A stretch of 64,000 nt of DNA from Rotaria socialis. Taxonomy: Eukaryota; Rotifera; Eurotatoria; Philodinida; Philodinidae. The notes under the pieces were generated by a model, which saw only the letters and a program-made list of their open reading frames with translations, did not search any database and was not told the origin of the DNA. This document shows, piece after piece, positions 11,069-23,643 of the stretch. The stretch covers positions 28,287 to 92,286 of the forward strand of contig CAJNYU010003546.1 in the NCBI GenBank assembly GCA_905331475.1. The letters run 5' to 3'. Position numbers and translations under genes: made by a program. Numbering within the stretch: position 1 is the stretch's first letter; every line of letters begins with the position of its first letter.

Positions 11069-12540
11069 TAAGAAAGTTATAATGATTCTTCTGGATGCAA
11101 TTAAATAAGCAGGAAGTCCAGTTCAGTATGGCCTATCGGGCGGGAGGTTTTACCAGAAGCGTTTCTCAGCAGGGCCACTCGTTCCTGAAAATTTTAGCCC
11201 AAAAGGACCATCCTAAGTGGAAAATCTTTGTAAGGAAGGCTCCTTAACCTACAAACAAAACTTCTTTGGAAATGAAAGAAAAAATTTTTCATCTCCAAAC
11301 TCTGGAGAAGAGAAGGGGATAGTTTCTGATACCTAAGACCCTGGGGAGGAGTAGGGTAACTTTCGGAATTTTTTTTTTCATTTCCCCAGAAGTTTTGTTT
11401 GTAGGTTCCTAGAGGATCCTATGCTGATTTATACTAGATAGAAATTTATTTAATATGATGAAACTTTTCTACTAATTTATGAACAAATCTTGGTAAACTA
11501 TCATAGAAAAGGGTCATTTTAGGCTCATCTTCCCATAAGACGCCTGAAACCATTCTAAGAGATACAAGGCTAATTCTTTCATAACTTTGTAATAGTCAGC
11601 TGGTAGTTTGAAATTCTATGACTCTGACTTCTATTAGTTCCATTTCTTGAGAGAAAAGTCTCTCTCAAAATGCGCATTGTCATGCAAAATTCATTTTTGA
11701 GAGAAACTACCTGACCAAATGGAACAGTGTACAGGGCTGAAACTTTTATGGACGATATGTCTTTTAGTGTTCTAGCTAGAATCAAATTTTAAACTTCTAC
11801 CTTGTTCCAATCAAAAGTTAGAACGAGTTACAAGTTGATAAAAATGAGAATTTTTGCATATATTACTTGACTCGAAATTCCCACGGCTCAATATTTTGTG
11901 ACAAAATTTTACGATAAGTAGAACTTACCAAGATATATGTTCACAGAAAATTTCAGTTCAATGAGTTGAGCTGTTCTTAAGATATGGACCTATCAAGATC
12001 TTTCTTGATCGAAATAGTCATTTTCAGGGCTTTTCGTAAAATGCTTAGAAAAAAATGGAGAGTTCAATATTTTTAAAACTGCTTGCCCCAAAATTTATAA
12101 AACTCTTCCTTCTACAATATATCTTACATATATACTCACTGGAACTAGTACTGAAGAGGCTTAGCGGGTTTATTGCACTGCAGTTAGCTGTACCTGCTAA
12201 ATTTTACTTTTTTAGCTAGTTCTAGTCGATGGTGAAGCGTACAATTCTTTAGCAAGTGCAACTAGCTTATTTTCTATCATATTTCATGCTCCACTTTTAT
12301 GAAGTGAATACTTACGTGTGATTGAAAGCGAGTGAAAATGAAGCATTTAGTCTTGATAACAAGATGCTTTTATAGAGAAGAACAAGAAAATGCTATTGCA
12401 CAACAGAGCAAAGAAAAGAGAAAAAATGTGTCATACTTACTTTTTGTGTGATATAAGAAAAAACCTACATGAAAAAGTGGTGTAAGTAGAGTTGGCATTC
12501 AATTCGAGCATTTCGGCCTAAAAATCACCCAATGACTTGC
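11069..12540. other. Non-coding; contains a 50-bp-arm hairpin
   Basis: No gene is supported. The stretch 11242-11411 forms a hairpin: AACCTACAAACAAAACTTCT near 11248 and its complement AGAAGTTTTGTTTGTAGGTT near 11389, with about 70 bp between the arms. It is MITE-like, but target duplications are not clear. Confidence 0.5.
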
Positions 12541-12716
12541 GCTGGGTCTCTAGAAGGCTGTGCGGAGTCTCTAGAAGGATGTGCTGAATCTATAGAAGGC
12601 TGAGCTGAGTCGCTGGAAGGTTGTGCTTGGCCTCTAAAAGGATGTGCGGAGTCTCTAGAAGGTTGTGCTTGGTCTCTGAAAGGATGTGCTGAATCTCTAG
12701 AAGGCTGTGCGGAGTC
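12541..12716. repeat. 21-bp minisatellite, about 8 units
   Basis: Units of the form GAGTCTCTAGAAGGNTGTGCG repeat with 21-bp period and moderate divergence, running straight into the GGGTGT repeats at 12721. It could be a subtelomeric satellite. Confidence 0.8.
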
Positions 12717-12720
12717 TTGA

Positions 12721-12739
12721 GGGTGTGGGTGTGGGTGTG
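12721..12739 (+). repeat. Telomere-like (GGGTGT)3 tract
   Basis: Three perfect GGGTGT units, the permutation of TGTGGG reported for bdelloid telomeres. It stands between a minisatellite and the 3' end of the minus-strand Athena-like element. The G-rich strand is read on +, as expected if that element's cDNA was extended from a telomeric 3' end. Confidence 0.75.
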
Positions 12740-13571
12740 TAGGAAGCTACCACAATTGATTTCGACCTTGCGCAGGGGTCTCGTCAGGTGGCTTAATATC
12801 TTTAAGTCGGTTTAAAATTCAAACATAAAATTTTGAACAAAAATTAATTCAAGACGAGTTCACACTGTTCTAAATTCACGAAGAACTAGAATGGCAAACG
12901 TAAACCTGTTCTTATATCAAGAAACAGGGTGTGTAGGAAGCTACCACAATCGATTTCGACCTTGCTCAGCGGTCTCGTCAGGTGGCTTAATGTCTTTAAG
13001 TCGATTTAAAATTCAAACATAAAATTTTGAACAAAAATCAACAGGGTTGGGTAGAATTGCCGAGCATTATTTTGCTGTAGTAATGATAGTTAGTGGAGTG
13101 ATAAACGAATTACTTTTGGTTTGATTTCATTGCTGCAGTTTGTTTGTTGATAAGTTTCCTTATCAAATATGAGATATTGTGCTTGGGGTTTTTCTGGAGT
13201 CTTCGCATCTAGTCATGATGTTTCGTTAAAGTGTGTTCGTAATGAGTTGTAGAATTGTCGAAGAATGAATTTTTTGATGTTCATACCGGTACATTTAGAA
13301 TCGAAATGGTCATGTATTCAATTGGCAAAGTTAGTAGGGTATTGGCAGTAGACATAAAGAAAAAATAAGGAAGTGTGGTTAGAAAAATTGATTTGTATTT
13401 TTTTTGAATCATACAGCAGTTCATGTTCAGTTGTCTGTCATCAGTTGTATATTTCAGAAGTATTGATTTGGCCTGAAAATCAGTATATTGTAGAATAGTG
13501 ACAATGGTGGGAAGTTGACTTTGCAAAGTTCGGTATGGGTCAGTTTACGATGGATCTTTCATGTTTCTTTT
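12740..13571 (-). repeat. 3' untranslated region and duplicated 3' terminus of Athena-like copy 2
   Basis: A block of about 105 bp starting GTGTAGGAAGCTACCACAAT at 12738 is repeated at 12931, followed in both by GTCTCGTCAGGTGGCTTAAT. On the element's own strand each block ends TTGTGGTAGCTTCCTACAC, homologous to the 3' repeat of copy 1. The remainder (13050-13571) has no recognisable gene and is taken as the 3' untranslated region. Confidence 0.6.
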
Positions 13572-16500
13572 TTATGGTATCCGAAAGAAAGTTACGTTGA
13601 ATATTAGAGAAAGTCCGTGATAAAGAAGAAAAATCTTACTTGGGAGCGGGGTGGGTTTCAACATTGTTGGATGTGGTCTTTTTTGTACTAACTCATGTCG
13701 AGTATTACGATGATTTCGATGTCCAACAATCAGTCGAATGTCGGTTGCTATTGTATCGTGAAATATTTCTGAATAAATCTTATGTATGTCGCGTTTCAGA
13801 GTATGTAGCCTTTGTTCATGTGTATAATGAAGAAAAAGAGTGTTTGTAAATTTATTCGGCTTATTTGTTTTTGAAATTGTAGTGATCCTTGCGGTTTTTT
13901 CTTTAGTATTGCGATTGTCAGTCTCGTCGTTGAATGGAACGGCTGCAATTCTATGTTGTATTTCTCTCTCTTTGACAGTCAGTTTAGGTAGTAAGGTATT
14001 CCTCATAACTAAAAATTGATTCTCGTTGCCAATGAAAGGTATCATGGATGATTTTGACATTGAACGACCGAAGAATTTTCTGAAATGTGTATCAATATAT
14101 CTGGATGGATACCTAGCCGATGTATAATATATTCAAGGAATTAGACAATCAATGAAAGAATGAATGTTTCTGACAGAGAGACTTACCCATTATAGAGCAA
14201 CATCAATCGAATAGAACGACGTTCCTTTTCAAAAATGTCTAATGTTGATGAATAACGTACAGCTCTAAGAAGAGCAGCTTGAATAATATTCGAAAATACA
14301 TGACGTGGATGATCAGAAATAAATGGTACAACACAGGGTTCTGCTGCTGGTTTATGATAGACAGATGTGAATAAAACACCATTCTTATTGTTGATGAGAA
14401 GATCAAGAAATGAAACACAACTACCAATATTAGCTTCTAATTTAATGTTTGGATGAAAGGCATTAGCTTTCTTGATGACTGCTTCGATTTTTGCCTTTGG
14501 ATCATTAAAAGTAAAGAAGATATCATCAATATATCTAGGATAATCAAAGGAAAAAATAATGAATCTCTTCAAATAGAACAACAAGAAGATAAATAAATAA
14601 TAACATACCGGCCATAGATTTCATGGGGTCCTATTGCACCACAAATGGCATCTTTTTCCCATTTCCACATGAAAATATTGGCTAATGTTAAAGTAAACGG
14701 TGATCCCATTGCACCACCAATAATTTGTCGATAGAATTTATTTCCATCGACAAATGCAATCTCTTTGAGAACAAGATCAGCTAATTGAAGAATAATTCCA
14801 ATTGGAATACCTTGGACTTTCTCATAATGATGTTCAAGAAGAAGTTCTTTGAGGATTTTAAGTGACTCGTCTTGTGGTAACATTGTATATAAGTTCGTAA
14901 TATCAGCTGTACAAAATAGAGTCGTAGGCTTCAAATGACCATTACGAACATATTGTTCTAATTGACGAAGAAGATGGCCACCATCAATAATTGGTCTCGG
15001 TTGAGCATGCATATCAAACAAAGGTCGAATGGATTGATCCAAAAATCGAGATATACCTGTAGTAGCAGCATGAATCGTATTCATAATGGGTCGTAGTGTT
15101 ATTGGATTATAATTAGAAGAAGATAAAAGCAAATAGTTATTGAATTTGAAAAAAAACGAGTAATAAATAGTAGGCGAGACATTACCTTATGTGCTTTAGG
15201 ATTGTAATACATATAGGCTAACTCGACAGTTAATCGACTTGGTATAATTTTTTTATATTGTTGAGGTGAAATTTGGTTGGGCTTGGCATGAAGATCATTG
15301 AGTAAGCGAGTGACTTTACTTAAAATCTCTTCAATGGGACTTGATGATAATTCTTCATAGGCACCTGTTTTCATTCGATATTCAATTGCCTTTTCTTCAA
15401 ATTCATTTACATGAGCTACATACAAATTGCCACCTTTATCTGTTTCTCGAAGAAGTAATTGGTTTTTCTTGAGTTTACGACGAATCAACTTCATCGTCTG
15501 TAAATCACGTTGAGCGCGAACGTGTTCAATAAATGGCAGTGGAGCCATATAGTGACGCATGAGACAAGCTTGAAGACGTTCAGAAAATTGTTTGAAAATG
15601 TTTGATTTAGCATTTATGTGACATTTTTCCGAAAGCCGTAATATCATTTGATTTATCATGATTTCATGTTGCTCTTGAACTATTTTTACTCGTTCCTTAT
15701 ATGAACGAAGAGCAGTACGATTTGGTCGAATATAATTTCCATCTAAAATAGATGAAAGAAAAAAATCAATTGAAATACTATGAAATCCGAGATATTTGTG
15801 TAAATCCTACGTCGAGAAAGATACTCATGTCCAATCATAGCCAATGAATGATCATTCACATTGAGTATCACTTCTGGAGACACGCCAATTGTTTGCTTTG
15901 CTTTTTTAGAGCGTTGACGACGACGACTAAGTTTCCCATGAAAATTGTTCATTTGTTGAAATGTATCTTTCTTGATTTGAATAGTTCGATGTTTTATATA
16001 AACTTGAACAGTACGACATAGAACACGTGCATCGTGATGATGCTGTTGATGTTTGGAAATGTCTAACTCTAATTGTGTTAACTCTTCTTGATATTGTCGA
16101 TTACATTCTTTCATTTTGACATCGTAAGATTCCATTAGTATATCAAGCCAAGTTCGTTTCGTTTCTTGTAAGATTTTTGAACGTTTTAGTTTGTAATTAA
16201 GTGAATATTGGTCTTCAAGAACTGGTGTATAGAAATCAGATGCAATCAGTGTATCTAATTGATCAAAATTAGAAGGTAATAGTTTTGATAGAATTCGTTG
16301 TTCTAACAGTAACAATTCTTTTCGTATTTGTAATTCTGTTTCTCGTAGATGAATAAGACGATTGATTGCTTCCTTCTGGTCACTTGTCAGATTATTGTCA
16401 AATAATATACGATAAAGTCGTTTTTCATGTAACTCATCTTTGAATCGTTTTAGTTGATGATGAATTTTACGAGTGAATCGTTTTTGTTGTGAACAGACAT

Positions 16501-17423
16501 ATTCTTTTAAATGATGATCAAGGAGAGTTATCGTCAATTTTTCAGGACAAGTTGTTGCTTGTAAATTCAACTGTGTACTACATTGTTCTAATTGCTGTTG
16601 TATATGAGTCAAATATTCTTGTATGAATTTTTGACATGAATGAGGTTCATTGGTTTTCGTTATCTTATATAAATGATCCTTTGAATAAAATAAAAAGTAT
16701 CAGAATAGTTATTCGTAGTCTAATGAACGATGTACACTTACTGACCATTGATGTTGTTCATAGCTAAGATCAAAATAAGATTGCCAAAGAGATTGATGTA
16801 TATTTAAACAAAATTGTAAATCTAATAGTTTTAATCGTGAATAAATAAATTTTTGTTCCGATTTAGTCTTAATTGGATGATCCAGTTGTCGACCTAATGC
16901 TTGGATCAATAATCTTGGTGGTCGTTTCAAATATGATGCTACTCGATACACTTTATCGGGTTTTGGCACTAATGTCTGAATTATATTTTGTTTCTTTTTT
17001 ACTTTCTTTGGTTCTGGTTGTGAAATTGAAAATTGACTCAATGATCGAACGGGTTCTCGTTTTCGTTTGATAGAAGTCTTTTTAATACTCTGATTCAATG
17101 TCTAGTATATACATAAACTTTATTATTTTATCATATAATTCAAGTTAATACTCTCTTACTATGTTTGTTTTAGGATGATGGTCAATTGAATCATTGTTCT
17201 TGATGATGGATGTTGGCTGATTTGTATGAGAATCACCAAATCTCTTCTTGATTTTTCTCTCAATGTTTTGTGGTTTCATTCCTTGAGCACGACATTTCTT
17301 ACGAAATCGTTGTACTTTTCGATTACCATGACATTTTCTACGTCGTTTCTTTTCCTCTACTGGTTGATCTGATAATTTATTTTCATTAATCGTCTTCAAT
17401 CCTTGATTATAGTCCGTATCCAT
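13572..17423 (-). pseudogene. Penelope-like (Athena-type) reverse transcriptase, nearly complete copy 2
   Basis: Long multi-exon retroelement gene. Exons on -: 17423-17160 (basic, RRRKCHGNRK), 17101-16742 (basic, KRKREPVRS), 16678-15811 (about 290 residues, helical and coiled-coil-like, Gln/Arg/Lys-rich), 15742-15186 (start of RT), about 15110-14609 (NTIHAATTGIS, DITNLYTMLP, GGAMGSPF), 14534-14188 (catalytic YIDDIFF) and 14112-13572 (thumb, FLHYTH, VGHRN). Introns are about 58-110 bp with GT-AG ends and match copy 1. No endonuclease domain is seen, as in telomere-associated Athena. One defect: the intron after 15186 has a good donor, but where copy 1 has ATTAG before ATCC this copy has ATTAT, and no AG lies in between. 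The reading frames are otherwise open, so loss of function is probably recent, or an unusual acceptor is used. Confidence 0.85.
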
Positions 17424-19424
17424 GATGACAATAAATTGGTTTTACTTCTATCTGAAATATACAAGACAGTCCTAATATAATTTATTCCCTCGACTGTAGG
17501 GAGGGTCATATGAAAAAAAATGCGTTTTGTCTGTCTGTTTGTGGCAGGTCAAAAACATGTCATACGAACTTTCTTCGTTTTGAGCTAAACCGTCTTTACA
17601 TCGAACTTTCCTGAATGTTATCGGGGTCGGGGAATCCGAATCTGAAGTCAGATTTCAGAAATTTTGAGTTCAGTTTTCCGGACGAAGGAAATGTTTTTTC
17701 GAGAAAGCGTTGGTATTTTATAAAGGTTGACGAAGGGAACTATCTGATTGAATAAATTGTGTGAGCGGAACAGAAGCAAAATATTTAATTGAAATTAAAT
17801 CTTTTTTTGTGATGAAGTGAATGTAGTAACAGGAAGACTTGTCTGGGAAAATATGATTGAAGAATTTTAGGGACGGACAGGATTTAAGTAAAACATATAT
17901 GTAGAAAAAGAATATTATGTTAATGAGTACTTCATCGAGTAGAAGGCCAAATAAAAAAGATATCTTACTCCCTCTTTTTGTGAATGTAAAAAGTTGAAAT
18001 TGGGAAACTCTGCTAGATAAAGAGCACAATCGCCCCCTCCTGATGCGCTGCGTAAGAAGAAAAAACAATTCGTTATAGCAAGAATATTACTGTTAGTGCT
18101 TGTGACTTGATCGAGATAGAGTAAGAATGAATGAAACCAACGAATAGTGGTTCTGGCTGACATTGATATTGCGATCTCGAATAGGGAAAGCATCTGTGAG
18201 AAAATAATATTGATGTCTGTCTTGTTAAATAAATTAAAAAAATGAACAGTCACATACAAAACGAAAAAATATTTTTTCCATTTTTATGCGGGTACTGAAT
18301 AGTTGCGAAATGCATACTTAAAATGAAGGACATCTATGTTGATCCGTTTGGACTGAATTAAATAACTTAAAATACTATGTATAAAAAAAGTCAAAATGCT
18401 AGGAATATGCGTCGCATTGAATTATTCAGTGTAAAATAAAAAAATATGTTTTAAAATTTAAAAAATATGTGTTGTAAAATGAAAAACATTAATGTTTTGT
18501 TTTGATCAATACGATGAACTTTAGTACGGAAATACATGGAAGAAAAAGAATAGCCATCCTTATGGTTATGAAGTTATTGACACAAAATAAAATAGTACGC
18601 ATAAAAAATATTATCATCTGCTCTCAAGAATTAATTCTGATCAAAAACAGAAGACTGTATTGAAAGAAAACAATATCAACGTTTTTCATTATCGATATAG
18701 TTATTTGGACTTGAAAAGTTTTGAACGAAGAGGAAATTGATCTTTCCTTGATGTAATCAATGAAATAAAATTTAAAGACTATGCTAAAATTTTAATGCGT
18801 ATCTGTGCTCGTGCGAGTTGAATCAGGTAATATAAGTTACCCAATAATATGCCTATGTTACAAGAAATTGAGCGAGTTCCGTAACATGGCAGGGATCAAT
18901 ATGAATGATTATTATTCTTATGAAAGGAATAAAATTTAAAATTAAATTATTTATGAATACAGAATATAATTCTCTCTTTTCAAGCAACTATTTAGATATG
19001 ATCAAGTCAGATACATAAAAAATACTATTTTTTAATATTTTTCTATGAATGAAGTGAGTTCGAATGAAAGAACATCCTATGAACTAATTAGTATCTGTAT
19101 CTTATCAGGTCAACTAATTATAATGAAATAAATGTATAGTTTTTTTTACTTTTCATGTATTTATTGAACAATAATGATAAAAGATTTTTACGAGCTGAAC
19201 AATAAAAATAATTAGCAAGACTAGTTAAAGATTATTAAAGCGGTAAAATGAGTTGAGACTAAATTAAAAGTTTTCTAGATAAGAAAAAAACAAAAAAAAT
19301 CTAATGAGATTAGATGATAGCCAAACAAATATCATGCATAGAGAGAACCCTAATATATCTAAAAGTAAGAAACTGTGATTCAATAAATCTTTCAGTTCAC
19401 ATGAATAGGAGTTTTTATGTGAAT
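17424..19424. other. Intergenic, AT-rich; no supported gene
   Basis: 17424-17700 may hold the 5' untranslated region or promoter of the Athena-like element. From 17.7 to 19.4 kb the frames on - are Phe/Leu/Ser-rich, overlap each other and show no domain, so I do not call them. Confidence 0.5.
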
Positions 19425-19835
19425 TTAAACTCCCAAATCTACAACTGTTGATGGTGAAGCCGATGATAATTTCGTTCCTGATAATGGCAATTGTGTTTGT
19501 AATGCCGAATTTTTGTTGGCGATCACTGAGGCAAGTTCGATAAGATTACCCATAGACGAGTTGTTTCCCCTGCGCATGAAATAAGAACGAACCGCACAAT
19601 ATAAAAATGCAATTGTTAATAAAACAATAGCAGGAAGAATCATGTATATAAGCCAATTTTTTTGCATATCTTTCAACCAGAGTGCTGGTACGGCTATTAG
19701 ATCGCTTCCACTATCGATGGCTTTACCAGCTGCTTTCAATGCTGTTTGAACAGGTGTATCAGCCGCTTTGGATAAAGCCGTGTCGCCAAGAATAATTTTA
19801 GCATTACCTCCTTCTTTGACATGTTGTTGAATCAA
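19425..19835 (-). CDS. Small single-pass membrane protein, hypothetical (terminal exon)
   Basis: About 136 residues. An N-terminal polar part (about 1-58) includes the Ala-rich helix ALKAAGKAIDSGSDL. One strong transmembrane segment follows at about 65-87 (WLIYMILPAIVLLTIAFLY), then an RSYFMRRG positive patch and a tail of about 45 residues. The frame begins at a TTG and an upstream in-frame TAG blocks extension, so the true start is probably in another exon (possible acceptor GGTAG near 19846). The layout resembles the protein at 20269-20640, also on - and 0.4 kb away. I recognise no family; the two could be tandem paralogues of a lineage-specific membrane protein. Confidence 0.5.
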   Translation of the reverse strand: MIQQHVKEGGNAKIILGDTALSKAADTPVQTALKAAGKAIDSGSDLIAVPALWLKDMQKNWLIYMILPAIVLLTIAFLYCAVRSYFMRRGNNSSMGNLIELASVIANKNSALQTQLPLSGTKLSSASPSTVVDLGV

Positions 19836-20268
19836 GGTTTTGGTACTCTACCTCCCATATTTGATCAAACTCGAGAATAATACGTAGTGATATTGATTTT
19901 GAATATAGTAAATGTTTTTGTTCGTATGAAACGATTAATGATATTTCATCGTCTTTTATAGTGCATGAGGAGAAGAGAGAAGATGTTCATTTTTCTTATC
20001 AGGTCAAAATAAACAATTCAGCTGAAAATTAATGATGATGAATTTCTTTTTCTTCTGGAAGTCAGCAGATTTCATACTTGATAAGAATACGAACATATTA
20101 TATATTGCTGATAGAACATTATTGAGCCTGTTTATTTTGGAAAAAAAATTGTTTTTTAATTCAGATGACTGTGTTTATTACATACACACACACACATATA
20201 AAAATTCATATTATTTGAAGAATGTTTTTTTTTGTGAATTGTTGGGTGACTTGAAAAACGCAAAATTT

Positions 20269-20640
20269 CTAAGAAAGATGTCCCTCCATATAATTGGGAA
20301 GGTCTTTTGATAACGATGTTTTATCGGATACTGAATACTCAGTAGAATTGATAAACAAAATTCTGTTGAAATCTGTTTCAGGGAGTCGTTGTTGGTATTG
20401 ACGTTTTAAATACAGAAACAGGATCGGCAAAATAATAAAAGTTAAGACCAGCATAATATTAATGATAATAACTGGATTATTGTTTATGACGACATCTTGA
20501 AATATTTTGATTGTGCCTTGAATTGTCTGACCAGACATCAATGAAATATTAAATTTCGCACCATTGATCATCCAGACATTATTATTAGCTCCCGATATAT
20601 CAGCAGATTGTTTAATAGATGTTGAGAATGTCGAACCCAT
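20269..20640 (-). CDS. Small single-pass membrane protein, hypothetical
   Basis: Starting at the ATG at 20640 (MGSTFSTSIKQ) it has about 123 residues: a polar N-terminal half with possible N-glycosylation sites (NIS), a transmembrane segment at about 56-76 (IIINIMLVLTFIILPILFLYL), a KRQYQQR stop-transfer patch and a tail of about 45 residues ending EGHLS. No signal peptide is obvious, so an upstream exon may exist. The layout is the same as in its neighbour at 19425-19835. The family is unknown. Confidence 0.5.
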   Translation of the reverse strand: MGSTFSTSIKQSADISGANNNVWMINGAKFNISLMSGQTIQGTIKIFQDVVINNNPVIIINIMLVLTFIILPILFLYLKRQYQQRLPETDFNRILFINSTEYSVSDKTSLSKDLPNYMEGHLS

Positions 20641-20649
20641 AGTCAACAC

Positions 20650-23643
20650 GATCAGAAGCTATGGCAAATGGAAGGCAATATATATAGGCGCCACGAAGAC
20701 TCTCGAACTAACACTATAGGTTCCTATGTATTTGATCTAAATATCACATTGAAATATGAGAGAATCATATGTTTAGAAGAATAAAAAATTTGACTTGAAT
20801 ACAGGAAAAAATGATATTTAAATATATGCATATTTTATTAGAATTATTTTTGTGATACCCAGGTAACAATTACAAGTGTTTTAAGAAATAAATACGTAAA
20901 ATTTTAGTAGTTTAGAAAATGAAAATATCTTCTTGTTATTAAAAGTTTATGAATTGACAGTAACTGCTTGCTTATCTTTAGATTTTCCTATCACGTTTTA
21001 TTTTAATTTAATGCTTACTAATTCGATGAAAATTTACAAATGATTTCAGGGCGAAGTTCACTATCATTTATCACACAATGAATTGAAACTTCATCACAAA
21101 TTTTAAGAGTCAAGATTGTTACGTGATGGAAGGATCTACACGTAAGATGTGCTCGGTGATTTACTGATAGAAGGGGATTCGACGTGTTCGCTCAAAGATA
21201 CACGAAATCAGTTATATAAAAGTATTCTGATACAAATTACGATATAAACAAACAGACCAAACGAAGTACGTGACGATATTGGGTTGTTGTATGATGATTA
21301 GTCCATAACATCATGTGAAAAGGTTTCTATCTAGAAGTATGGAGGATATCATTGAGATTTGATAATGAATATAGAACGTATAACAACTCAGTGGATTATA
21401 AAATGTAAAAGTATAAATGAGACAGAAAGAATAGCTTGAAGAAGAGAACATTTTCTCTCTAAGAAAGATCGATATTATTCGTGGCCTTGAACAATTTCAA
21501 TGAATTTTGAAATAGTACGCCCGTGATAAAGATAGGAGGCGTGGGGTGTCACAAATCCCTGATTCTTTCGATTTTTTTGCCAAAAAATCGAAAAAATGGG
21601 TTGTGAGTCGGGATATTTCCCTCTTCTACCTGAGCGACCAAGTTATACTACAGCAGTACGCAATTCCTTTTTATTCAAATGGTATAATATCATGAAAAGA
21701 TAGCTATGTTATGCTTTCAATAAATAAATTTTTAAATTGATAGTGGACAAAATTATTGTCTCTATTTACTGGAAATAATTGCCATTGTTACATATAATTT
21801 ATTCAACACCTCAATTGTTTTATTTGAATGATTCGTCTAGAACAGCATAAACAATTACTTTTTAAATCTAATACTGAGAAATGAAAAAGTTAGGTATTAT
21901 TTGACTGAAGTCAAATGAAGTCAAGTCATAACTAGTTCAAAATCGTTTCACGTTAAGTCTTCTCCTATTGCGAAAATTCAAAGTAAAATCAAAAATGATT
22001 TCACTGATCCATCTCTGCTCTCAGATATTGTTCCAGTAGGTGTTGTTCACATTTCTGTTCCCTTCAGTATTCACTGTTAATTTTTTTTCTTTCTCTAGAT
22101 GCGCTCTATGTGTTTGGTTTTTGTTTATGTTCATGCAAGGCTCCGATATCTATAGTTGAACAAATGATAAAAAGATGAAAATCTCACGAAAATTGGTCAT
22201 GCTTGCAAATTAAATCGCTCATACTACCATTTTTTTACTATGAGTACTTATTATTTTAAGTTACAAATAGTTAAATTAAATATTGATTTAAAATTTGATG
22301 TAACAGAGGCTAGATTAGCTATTTGTTTTTTAATTCGTTTTATTTATTTAAATCTATTTTAAATTATATTTAAACGTTATCTCTTTATGTCAAGAAAAAT
22401 CGTCATCGTAGAAACGAAAAATCGGACGCAGCAGGAAGATTATTGATATAAGTACTGATTTTTTAGACATCCTAGCGAAAATAAGTGAATGAAAATATTC
22501 GTCGTGGCTATTGTTTGCAGTTGAAAACGAAGGAGTTTTTATAAATAGCACAATCTTAGACTTGGATTTTTTTTCTGTATGGTACATAATACTTCTGATT
22601 ATAAGTAACACACTTAGATATCGTATGTTATCTATTTCTATGAATAAATAAAAGATCTTTTAAATTATGTCGCTGCTGTGTCGCCATGAATGATCTATGA
22701 ATTATAAGATGTCTACACAGAATGCAAAGAACAATATGAAATCGATTGCTTTCCAAAGTAAATAGTACCAACACTTGATTAAGTTCCATTTACTTTAACT
22801 AGAATATTTCATAATATCTTTCAAAAGGAACGTAACATTATATAGAAAATTAAATTTTTAGTTATTCATCTAGACGAAGTGAAAATATTTCAATCAAACT
22901 GTTTGTCATATGCTGATAAGTTGTTATTGCAAGCACAGAAAATTCTTAGAATATGCTTTACCTGAAATAAAAATGTTGTCTTGATTGCTCATATCTCCTC
23001 ACGAATAAATCCATTTAGAAGAGGTGAAATTCAGCAAAAATTTAGACACAAACGCAATGCTACTTGATTATAAAACTAAATCTGAAAAGATTTTTAATAA
23101 AACTTTTTTTTATCCTTTATCTGAAAATCATATTCACGATTCGGATTACCCTATGAGTTGAACACTTTGAATCGGTAAATTATACTGAGTAAAATTATTC
23201 AAATACATTGAAGTTACATGTAGAAATCTGTCGTTTTCTTGCTCATATATTGTAAACTTTTTCTTCGGTTCCTTACTAACGTTCAAAATTTTAATTATAA
23301 GATAAATTAAGGCTAAAGTTGTATTGGTGAATACACAGTCAAATGAATGAATTGATTAAATACAAATTTATTTGAATAAACTTCATATATTTGAAGAGGA
23401 AACTACAAGTACTAGCATAAAATCATGTAATTACAATGAAAAAGAAATTATAAGCGAGACACAAGATAAAGAATACATCCAAAAGGAAATTTAAATGCTA
23501 ATTAATTCATGCGCACTAAATGAGTTATATAATAAAAATTAACGATATGACTAAGTCACATCTTGTTTCTTCAATCATTTCAAACGATTGATAATAATGT
23601 AAGATTCTATGATGATGTGGTGTTACCTTTGTCAACCATGCTA
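20650..23643. other. Intergenic, AT-rich; one hairpin
   Basis: No gene is supported. The stretch 21551-21625 forms a hairpin around TCGATTTTTTTGCCAAAAAA (arms ATTCTTTCGATTTTTT and AAAAAATCGAAAAAAT), of unknown role. Confidence 0.5.

Noticed and set aside
17718-18259. Overlapping minus-strand frames of about 115 residues
   Set aside because: Phe/Leu/Ser-rich composition, no domain, mutually overlapping in different frames, no splice context; typical of AT-rich chance frames.
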